Assembly: GCA_964442075.1 (NCBI GenBank)
Contig: CAYTWH010000009.1
Coordinates: 47,147-111,146 of the forward strand
Length of the DNA stretch: 64,000 bases
Source: CAYTAU01 sp964442075
GTDB taxonomy: Bacteria > Bacteroidota > Bacteroidia > Bacteroidales > CAYTAU01
Reading direction: 5' to 3'
Below are positions 7,575 through 15,885 of the stretch, piece after piece. How positions within the stretch are numbered: position 1 is the stretch's first letter; every line of letters begins with the position of its first letter. The position numbers and the translations under genes are program-made. The notes beneath the pieces are model-generated. The model saw only the letters and a program-made list of their open reading frames with translations, was not told the DNA's origin and made no database searches.

Positions 7575-8417
7575 TTATTTTTTAAGCTTAGATTTAACTA
7601 AAATATCTATTAAGGTAATAGATGCATCTTCCATTTTGTTAACAATACCGTCAATTTTTGAAATAATATAATTGTAAAAAACCTGAAGTATCATTGCGAC
7701 AACCAAACCTGAAACCGTTGTAATCAAGGCAACTTTTATACCTCCGGCAACTAATGAAGGAGAAACATCTCCTGCTATTTCGATTGAATCGAAAGCAGAT
7801 ATCATACCAAGTACAGTTCCCATAAACCCAAGCATAGGAGCAAGAGAAATAAATAATGCAATCCAGGTAAGATTTGTTTCAAGTAATCCCATTTGTACAC
7901 CTCCGTATGCAACAACTGATTTTTCAACTGTTTCAATACTGTTAGGGTCGTCTGCATCAAATCTGTCTAATCCTTGATAGAATATACTTGCAACCGGTCC
8001 TTTTGTGTTTCTGCATACTTCTTTTGCAGCTTCAATGCCTCCTGTTTCAATTGCATCTTCAACACCTTTTAAAAGTTTTTCAGTGTTTGTAGAAGCAAGG
8101 CTTAAATAAATAATTCTTTCAATAGCTAATGCTAAACCAAGAATTAAACAAAGCAACACAAAGCTCATAAATGTAGCACCACCTTCTATAAAAAGTTTCT
8201 TAACTTTTTGATGCATAGTTGTACCTGTTTCAACATCAGTTGCAGCTTCTTCAACAGCCGCATCTTCTGCAACCTCATCTTCAGCTACTGCATTTGAATC
8301 ATCTATCTGTTCTGTATCCGGAAGATCTATTTCTTCAATTTCTTCCACTTGAGCAAACAAATTAGATGCAAATAAAAGCATCACTAAAACAGTTATTAAT
8401 ACAAATAATTTTTTCAT
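7575..8417 (-). CDS. exbB: ExbB/TolQ/MotA-family proton channel protein
   Basis: The 280-residue protein has an N-terminal signal-like helix (MKKLFVLITVLVMLLFASNL). A Glu/Asp-rich segment follows (about residues 23-65, for example VEEIEEIDLPDTEQIDD), and then the three-helix ExbB core. The core includes FVLLCLILGLALAIERIIYL and the highly conserved region with LAPMLGFMGTVLGMISAFD and VALITTVSGLVVAMILQVFY. It is the proton-conducting pentamer subunit that works with ExbD to power TonB. The signal peptide plus acidic periplasmic extension is typical of Bacteroidota ExbB and absent from the E. coli protein. It is the first gene of a four-gene operon. Confidence 0.92.
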   Translation of the reverse strand: MKKLFVLITVLVMLLFASNLFAQVEEIEEIDLPDTEQIDDSNAVAEDEVAEDAAVEEAATDVETGTTMHQKVKKLFIEGGATFMSFVLLCLILGLALAIERIIYLSLASTNTEKLLKGVEDAIETGGIEAAKEVCRNTKGPVASIFYQGLDRFDADDPNSIETVEKSVVAYGGVQMGLLETNLTWIALFISLAPMLGFMGTVLGMISAFDSIEIAGDVSPSLVAGGIKVALITTVSGLVVAMILQVFYNYIISKIDGIVNKMEDASITLIDILVKSKLKK

Positions 8418-8487
8418 GATCTGTTTTTAAAATTTAATTAATTAAAAGTTATATAAATAGTTAAATTAACTCTATGTTATAAATCCG

Positions 8488-8575
8488 CGGAGAGGAAGGG
8501 ATTCGAACCCCCGGTACAGTTTTGCCATACACACGCTTTCCAAGCGTGCACCTTAAGCCACTCGGTCACCTCTCC
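8488..8575 (-). tRNA. tRNA-Ser (anticodon GGA)
   Basis: On the minus strand the 7-bp acceptor GGAGAGG pairs with CCTCTCC. The D-arm has GACCGAGTGGC, the anticodon stem CACGC/GCGTG encloses the loop TTGGAAA with anticodon GGA, and there is a long variable arm as expected for a class II tRNA. The T-arm carries GGTTCGAATCC. The discriminator base is G and CCA is not encoded. Around it, 8418-8487 and 8576-8754 hold no gene that I can see. Confidence 0.97.
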
Positions 8576-8754
8576 TCAAACATATTACGAGTTATTAAAT
8601 ACAAAAAGAACATAATTTTGAGCCGCTAAATTACAAAAAATATTTAACTCAAAAAATAAGATTTAATATTATTTTTTAAGAAATTGGGAATATGCTTATT
8701 TTACAAATAAAATATTAAATCATATTTAATTCTAATATTGTTATTATAATATAT

Positions 8755-9522
8755 TTACAATTTAAAAAGTTGTTCTGCATTTTGAGTTGTAGCTTCGGCA
8801 ATTATTTCAATTTTTTCGTTATAAAGTTCAGAAATTTTTTCTGCAATAATATTAATATATAAACTTTCATTTCTTTTGCCTCTATATGGCATAGGTGATA
8901 AAAATGGAGCATCCGTTTCTAATATTATATGTTTAATATCAATATTTCCAACTACTTCAACAAGTTTTGAATTTTTAAATGTAATAACTCCACCAATTCC
9001 GAGCTTAAAACCATAAGAAATTGCCTTGTTGGCTTCTTCAATATTGCCGGAAAAACAATGAAATACTCCATTTAATTTTTCATCATTAACTTCATCCAAT
9101 ATTTTAAATACTTCTTTAAATGAATCTCTAGTATGAATAACAATTGGCAGATTAAAAAGCTTTGCCCATTCAATTTGTTCTTTAAAAGCTATAATTTGTT
9201 CTTTTAAAAAGGTTTTATCCCAATATAGATCAATACCTGTTTCTCCTATAGCTATAAAATTTTTACTTTTTAATTGAGCTTCAAGATTATCAAGCTCTTT
9301 TTTAAAATCTTTTTTTACAGATGTAGGATGAAAACCTATCATTGGAAAACAATTATCGGGAAAATCATTACATAAGTCTAACATACCTTTTACAGAACTA
9401 CTATCAATATTGGGCAAAAGTATTTTTTTTACATTATTTTCAATAGCTCTTGCAATTACTTTATTTCTGTCTTCATCAAAAGCAGAAAGATATAAATGTG
9501 CATGTGTATCAATAAAATTCAT
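8755..9522 (-). CDS. tatD: TatD-family metal-dependent DNase/hydrolase
   Basis: At 255 residues this is a full-length TatD protein. The metal-binding motifs of the amidohydrolase-like barrel are all visible: FIDTHAHLYL at the start, MIGFHPTSV, IGETGIDLYWD, the His in IVIHTRDSF, VFHCFSGN, and ILETDAPFLSP near the end. The family degrades DNA with 3'-5' exonuclease activity and is linked to DNA repair and RNA quality control. The gene is separated from upstream gdhA by a strong terminator and appears to be transcribed alone. Confidence 0.93.
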   Translation of the reverse strand: MNFIDTHAHLYLSAFDEDRNKVIARAIENNVKKILLPNIDSSSVKGMLDLCNDFPDNCFPMIGFHPTSVKKDFKKELDNLEAQLKSKNFIAIGETGIDLYWDKTFLKEQIIAFKEQIEWAKLFNLPIVIHTRDSFKEVFKILDEVNDEKLNGVFHCFSGNIEEANKAISYGFKLGIGGVITFKNSKLVEVVGNIDIKHIILETDAPFLSPMPYRGKRNESLYINIIAEKISELYNEKIEIIAEATTQNAEQLFKL

Positions 9523-9542
9523 ATTGCAAAATTAAGCATAAA

Positions 9543-9564
9543 AAAAGGGGCATATGCCCCTTTT
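9543..9564 (-). terminator. Terminator of the first gdhA gene
   Basis: A perfect 22-bp palindrome made of AAAAGGGGCAT and ATGCCCCTTTT lies 21 nt beyond the gdhA stop. It supplies a GC stem followed by TTTT on either strand. Confidence 0.8.
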
Positions 9565-9584
9565 ATATAATAAAATATTAAAGC

Positions 9585-10922
<1,338 letters not shown>

Positions 10923-10969
10923 TTTATTTTTACTTTTTAAATGATTAATATTAAATTTAAAAATTAGAA

Positions 10970-10977
10970 CAAACATA
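10970..10977 (-). promoter_or_regulatory. Putative -7 box of gdhA copy 1
   Basis: On the minus strand TATGTTTG matches the Bacteroidota -7 consensus TAnnTTTG, 48 nt before the gdhA start. No TTG is found at the usual -33 distance, so this is a partial match. Confidence 0.35.
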
Positions 10978-11139
10978 ATACTTTTTTAAAAAAAAATAAA
11001 GAAATATCGTTATTCAACTTGGTGTTATACAACATTAATTTTACACCTGATATATACATTAAAAAATTAACTAATAATTCTTGTTTATTATTAACTTGCG
11101 AAAAAAACAGAATGTGAAAGAGACATAAATTATAAACAT

Positions 11140-14100
11140 ATGAAACAAGAGAATAATTCAAGTACATACAAAAAACTAATTGCTGAAAATACAGAAAGAC
11201 TTAAGGAATTAGCATGTATTAATAAAACAACAAAAATTGTTAAATATGGTAAACCAATAAATGAAACATTACAACAAATTTGTGATTATATTCCGGATGC
11301 ATGGCAATATCCTCAATATACTATTGCCAGAATAATATTTGACGGAAAACAATATAAAACAAAAAACTTTAAAGCAACACAATGGATATTGTCGCAAGAA
11401 TTTACATCAATTGATAATAAAAAAGGAAGAATTGACGTTTTTTATCTCGCAGAATTTTCTCAATTTGACGAAGGACCTTTTTTAAAGGAAGAGAGAGACC
11501 TAATAAACAATCTGTCTGAAATTATTTGTGGTTATCTGAATAGCTATAAAGGACGAGAAATAATTAAGCATACAACTTCTCTGACTCCAGCAACAAAACA
11601 AGTATTTATTGATAAAAAGCAAATTAAAACATTTGATAAAAAATTACTTCAACAATTTCTTAATAAACATAATTCAAACAGGGACATTTTTCATGATTTA
11701 ATGCCTTTCAAAGTAAAAGAGATATTACTTGTTGCAACTCTTTATGATGCTTATAGCATTGAAAAAGAAGGACGATTTATGGAACAAATGTTAGGAAAAC
11801 ATCAGCAGTTAAACCTTACATCAATGCCCCGAATTACAGGAGTATCATCAACAAATGATGCTATTGAACAATTACAAAAAAAACAATTCGACTTAGTTAT
11901 TATTATGCAAGGTTCTGATACATCCAGACCAATAGAAATAAGTGAAAAAATTAAAAAAGAATTTAATTACTTGCAAATATTTTTATTATTGAACAGTAAT
12001 AGTGACTTACCTGCTTATATTGACAATAAATTAGATACTACTTTAATAGATAAAATTTTTGTATGGAATGGTGATTCAAGTATATTTTTCACAATAGTAA
12101 AATTACTTGAAGATAGAATTAATGTGAAAAATGATACAAATATTGGAATGATAGGAGTAATATTATTAGTAGAAGATTCTATACGATATTATTCTAAATA
12201 TTTGCCTCTGTTATACAAAAGCATATTTGAACAAACAAAAAACTTGATTGATGAAGTAAATACTGATGAATTTGTAAAAGTTCTTAAACTACGTGCAAGA
12301 CCAAAAATATTACTCGCATCAAATTATGAAGAAGCTATATATATATATAATGAATATAAAGAGTATATTATTTGTCTAATTTCAGACATGGAATTTAAAA
12401 TTGAAGGGAAAAATAAAAAAAATGCAGGAGAATTATTGGTTAAAAAAATTCGTAGTGAAAGACCTGATTTACCAACAATAATACAATCTTCAGACACTGA
12501 AAATTTACATTTAGCTCATAAATTAGAAGTATCATATATTGATAAAAATTCTGTTTCTCTTGAACAAGAAATTAAGAGTTTTATTAATTACTATCTTGGA
12601 TTTGGTAAATTTATTTACAGAAATAAAAATGGTAGAGAAATAGTAACAGTAAATTCATTGCAAGAATTTGAAATAAAACTTAAAAGTGTTCCCGATGAAT
12701 CATTAAAGTTTCATGCTCAAAGAAATCACTTTTCTCAATGGTTAATGGCTAGAGGTGAGATACATATTGCCAAGTTGCTTCATCCAATGCGAGAAACTGA
12801 TTTTGATTCAATTAAAGAATTGAGGGAGTTTTTAATTAATGCTATCCAAACACTAAAACATGAGAAAAAGAAGGGGAAAGTAATTCCGTTTGATGAATCC
12901 TTAATAAATGATGAATCAAATATTCTTAGTTTGGCACCAGGAGCTTTAGGAGGCAAAGGAAGAGGTCTGTCTTTTATTAATAACCTAATTTATGATTTTA
13001 ATGTTGAACAATTTATTGATGGAATTAATATAAAAACACCAAAAACATCAATTATTGGCACTAACGAGTTTGAGTCTTTTATGACTAATAATGAATTAAT
13101 AAATATTATTTCCGAAGAAAAAAATTATTATGAAATAAAAAAACACTTTATTAATGCACCTCTGTCAAAGAATTTAATGAAGCGATTAAGAAAAATCCTT
13201 AAAAAAATTAATGTGCCAATAGCAGTAAGATCATCAGGTTTATTTGAGGACTCATTATCGCAACCTTTTGCAGGAATATTCGAAACATATAAACTACCAA
13301 ATAATCACCCTGATATTGAAATACGATTAGAACAATTATCTAATGCTATAAAATTAGTTTATGCTTCTGTATTTTCTGATGTTGCAACAGGTTATATAAA
13401 AGCTATTAACTATAAAGTAGAAGAAGAAAAAATGGCTGTTATTATACAGGAAGTTGTTGGAAATAAATATGAAAATGTTTACTATCCACATATTAGTGGA
13501 GTTGCGCAATCATACAATTATTATCCTGTGGGATATATGAAACCTGAAGAGGGTTTTTCAATTATAGCAATTGGACTGGGGAAATATGTTGTTGGAGGAG
13601 AAAGTGCTTTTCGATTTTCACCAAAATACCCTGATGTTAAAATTAACTCATTAAAAGACCAATTAAAAAATTCACAAGTTAAATTTTATGCTGTTAATTT
13701 ATCAAATAATAATCCAAATTTAATTGATGGTGAAAATGCAAGCTTAATAAAACTTGAAATTTCTGAAGCTGAAAAGCATAATACATTAAAACATTGTGTA
13801 TCTGTTTATGATAACCATAATGATAGAATAATACCGGGACTTGACAGCTATGGACCAAGAATAGTTGATTTTGCAAATATTTTGAAATATAATTATATTC
13901 CTCTTGCCGAAACAATAGAGATCATCCTCAATACTGTAAAAGAGGCACTTGGAACACCCGTAGAAATTGAATTTGCTATTGATTTAAATAAAGACAAAGA
14001 TTACAAAGCATCTTTTTATTTATTGCAAATAAAACCATTGATTGGTAATGCCGACGATTATCAAATAAATATTGATGATCTGAATAAAGATGAAATATTG

Positions 14101-14598
14101 TTATTTGCAGAAAAAGGCATGGGTAATGGAGCTATAGAGAATATCCATGATATTATTTATCTCGACAATAATCTTTTTGATAAAATGGACACTGTTCAAA
14201 TGGCAAATGAGATTAAAGAAATAAATGATAATATGGTTAAAAGCAATAAAAAATATATTCTAATCGGACCTGGAAGATGGGGTACACGTGATAGGTTTCT
14301 TGGTATTCCTGTAACATGGCCACAAATTTCTAATGCTAAAGTAATTGTTGAAACTAGTTTAAAAGATTTTCCATTAGACGCTTCCTTAGGTTCGCACTTT
14401 TTTCATAATGTTACTTCAATGGGTGTTGGATACTTAACTATTCAGCCCGAACAATCAAAAAGTATTATACATTATGATATATTGGAAAAACAAAAACTTA
14501 TATCTAAAACAAAATATTTTAGGCATGTAAGTTTTAAAAAACCATTATCAATAAAAATGGATGGAAAAAAACGAATAGCTGTAATTACATATAAATAA
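11140..14598 (+). CDS. GAF-like / receiver / PEP-synthase-type ATP-grasp protein
   Basis: The 1152-residue protein has a mosaic layout. Residues about 15-150 form a GAF-like domain resembling the N-terminus of the Crp-type protein at 20498. Residues about 190-330 look like a degenerate receiver (DLVIIMQGSD at the usual Asp site). Residues about 340-490 look like an intact receiver: E345/D346, phosphoacceptor D416, S450/S451 and K469. Residues about 600-870 carry the PEP-synthase/PPDK nucleotide-binding signatures (GGKGRG at 604-609; AVRSSGLFED with R697, E703, D704; FAGIFETY). The last 280 residues contain GPGRWG (1043-1048) and a GSHFFHN motif (H1086). The phosphohistidine swivel and PEP-binding barrel of true PEP synthase are absent, so pyruvate activation is unlikely. 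The function is unknown. It is the first gene of a four-gene operon. Confidence 0.8.
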   Translation: MKQENNSSTYKKLIAENTERLKELACINKTTKIVKYGKPINETLQQICDYIPDAWQYPQYTIARIIFDGKQYKTKNFKATQWILSQEFTSIDNKKGRIDVFYLAEFSQFDEGPFLKEERDLINNLSEIICGYLNSYKGREIIKHTTSLTPATKQVFIDKKQIKTFDKKLLQQFLNKHNSNRDIFHDLMPFKVKEILLVATLYDAYSIEKEGRFMEQMLGKHQQLNLTSMPRITGVSSTNDAIEQLQKKQFDLVIIMQGSDTSRPIEISEKIKKEFNYLQIFLLLNSNSDLPAYIDNKLDTTLIDKIFVWNGDSSIFFTIVKLLEDRINVKNDTNIGMIGVILLVEDSIRYYSKYLPLLYKSIFEQTKNLIDEVNTDEFVKVLKLRARPKILLASNYEEAIYIYNEYKEYIICLISDMEFKIEGKNKKNAGELLVKKIRSERPDLPTIIQSSDTENLHLAHKLEVSYIDKNSVSLEQEIKSFINYYLGFGKFIYRNKNGREIVTVNSLQEFEIKLKSVPDESLKFHAQRNHFSQWLMARGEIHIAKLLHPMRETDFDSIKELREFLINAIQTLKHEKKKGKVIPFDESLINDESNILSLAPGALGGKGRGLSFINNLIYDFNVEQFIDGINIKTPKTSIIGTNEFESFMTNNELINIISEEKNYYEIKKHFINAPLSKNLMKRLRKILKKINVPIAVRSSGLFEDSLSQPFAGIFETYKLPNNHPDIEIRLEQLSNAIKLVYASVFSDVATGYIKAINYKVEEEKMAVIIQEVVGNKYENVYYPHISGVAQSYNYYPVGYMKPEEGFSIIAIGLGKYVVGGESAFRFSPKYPDVKINSLKDQLKNSQVKFYAVNLSNNNPNLIDGENASLIKLEISEAEKHNTLKHCVSVYDNHNDRIIPGLDSYGPRIVDFANILKYNYIPLAETIEIILNTVKEALGTPVEIEFAIDLNKDKDYKASFYLLQIKPLIGNADDYQINIDDLNKDEILLFAEKGMGNGAIENIHDIIYLDNNLFDKMDTVQMANEIKEINDNMVKSNKKYILIGPGRWGTRDRFLGIPVTWPQISNAKVIVETSLKDFPLDASLGSHFFHNVTSMGVGYLTIQPEQSKSIIHYDILEKQKLISKTKYFRHVSFKKPLSIKMDGKKRIAVITYK

Positions 14599-14612
14599 AT
14601 AAATATTTTTAA

Positions 14613-15011
14613 ATGATAAATAAATGCTCGGATCCAAAATCGGAAATTCATTGGAAATGGAGATTAGAAATGGCAGAAAATATTGCAAGAAATACTGATC
14701 TTGACAGGTTTGGTCTTGCAGGAATATACATTATGGGTAGCACAAAAAATGCAACAGCAGGACCATGTAGCGATATAGATTTGTTAATATATTCGAAAGG
14801 TACAAAAAAGCAAATTGACGAATTAAAAATATGGATTGAAGGATGGAGTCTTTGTTTGGCAGAAATAAATTATAATTTTACAGAATATAAAATCCAAAAT
14901 GGTTTAATTGATTTGCATATAATAACTGATGAGGATATAAAAAACAAAACAAGTTATGCAATTAAAATAAATGCTGTAACTGACGCAGCAAGAGCTTTGA
15001 AAATTAAATAA
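14613..15011 (+). CDS. Minimal nucleotidyltransferase-domain protein (MNT-like)
   Basis: The 132-residue product is a stand-alone pol-beta-type nucleotidyltransferase fold. It has the GS motif at G42-S43 (MGSTKNATAGPCSDIDLLIY), the paired metal ligands D54 and D56, and a third Asp at D100 in LIDLHII. All three acidic residues are present, so it is probably active. Enzymes of this type transfer a nucleoside monophosphate to a protein, antibiotic or RNA; the target is not evident. It starts 14 nt after the first ATP-grasp gene and 10 nt before the phosphoesterase gene, a tight operon that suggests it modifies, or is regulated with, these partners (inference). No HEPN toxin partner is seen. Confidence 0.82.
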   Translation: MINKCSDPKSEIHWKWRLEMAENIARNTDLDRFGLAGIYIMGSTKNATAGPCSDIDLLIYSKGTKKQIDELKIWIEGWSLCLAEINYNFTEYKIQNGLIDLHIITDEDIKNKTSYAIKINAVTDAARALKIK

Positions 15012-15021
15012 ATAATCTTTT

Positions 15022-15873
15022 ATGGGAGTATGCTTTTTTATTTCTGATTTGCATGGAAGTGTAGAAAAATTTGAAAAATTAATTTTTCAAATCAAAAAAG
15101 AAAAACCATCAATTGTGTTTATTGGAGGCGATATTACACCTTCGCCATATTCCAAAAACAATAATTTTAATGAGTTTATTACAGATTATATAGCCAAAAA
15201 ATTGCTTAAAACAAAAAATGCTCTTAAAGAAAAATACCCTAATATTTATATAATTTTAGGAAATGATGATCCTCGAACATACGAAGAAGCCCTTATTAAA
15301 GCAGAACAAAAAAAGCTTTGTGAGTATATCCATAATAAAAAAGTTAATTATGGAGAATATTCAATATTTGGATATTCATTTATACCTCCAAGCCCTTTTT
15401 TATTAAAAGATTGGGAAAAATATGATGTTTCTCGTTATATTGACCCCGGTTGCGTAGCACCAACAGAAGGTTATCGTTCTTATAAAATTAGCAAATACGA
15501 AATGGAATATTCAACTATTAAAAAGGATTTAGATATTATTTCAGAAAATCAGGACTTATCAAAATCAATTTTTTTGTTTCACTCTCCACCTTATCAAACA
15601 AATTTGGATAGAGCTGCTCTTGATGGTAAATACGTAGATCATGTTCCTATAGATGTTCATATTGGTAGTATTGCAATAAAACAATTTATTGAGACAAAAC
15701 AACCATACATTACTTTGCATGGACATGTTCATGAATCATCTTCAATTACCGGAAAATGGTCTCAAAAAATTAAAAAAACACATATTTTTTCCGCAACTTA
15801 TGATAAACAAGAACTTGCAATAGTAAAATTTAATATAGAAAACCCGGAGCATGCAACTAGAATGCTTATTTAA
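15022..15873 (+). CDS. Calcineurin-like metallophosphoesterase
   Basis: The 283-residue cytoplasmic protein carries the full dimetal phosphoesterase signature. It has D9-x-H11 in FISDLHG, D37 in GGD, N81-D82 in ILGNDDP, a His in FLFHSPPY, and the terminal GHVH in TLHGHVHES. The family hydrolyses phosphomono- or diesters, including cyclic nucleotides and nucleotidylated substrates. Its position between a nucleotidyltransferase and a receiver/ATP-grasp protein suggests that it reverses a phosphoryl or nucleotidyl modification made by a neighbour (inference). The true substrate cannot be read from the sequence. Confidence 0.88.
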   Translation: MGVCFFISDLHGSVEKFEKLIFQIKKEKPSIVFIGGDITPSPYSKNNNFNEFITDYIAKKLLKTKNALKEKYPNIYIILGNDDPRTYEEALIKAEQKKLCEYIHNKKVNYGEYSIFGYSFIPPSPFLLKDWEKYDVSRYIDPGCVAPTEGYRSYKISKYEMEYSTIKKDLDIISENQDLSKSIFLFHSPPYQTNLDRAALDGKYVDHVPIDVHIGSIAIKQFIETKQPYITLHGHVHESSSITGKWSQKIKKTHIFSATYDKQELAIVKFNIENPEHATRMLI

Positions 15874-15885
15874 TTGATTAGAATT

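Noticed and set aside
8660..8721. 11-bp inverted repeat (GATTTAATATT / AATATTAAATC) downstream of tatD
   Set aside because: Pure AT sequence with a 40-nt spacer and no T-run; likely chance in DNA of this composition.
10964..11167. 67-codon minus-strand ORF between gdhA and the first ATP-grasp gene
   Set aside because: It overlaps both upstream regions and the start of the plus-strand gene, and the product is not recognisable.
13260..13272. GCAACCTTTT in the plus strand as a further ECF-type -35 box
   Set aside because: It lies inside the conserved coding segment for SQPFAG and has no GTCT box at 16-17 nt.
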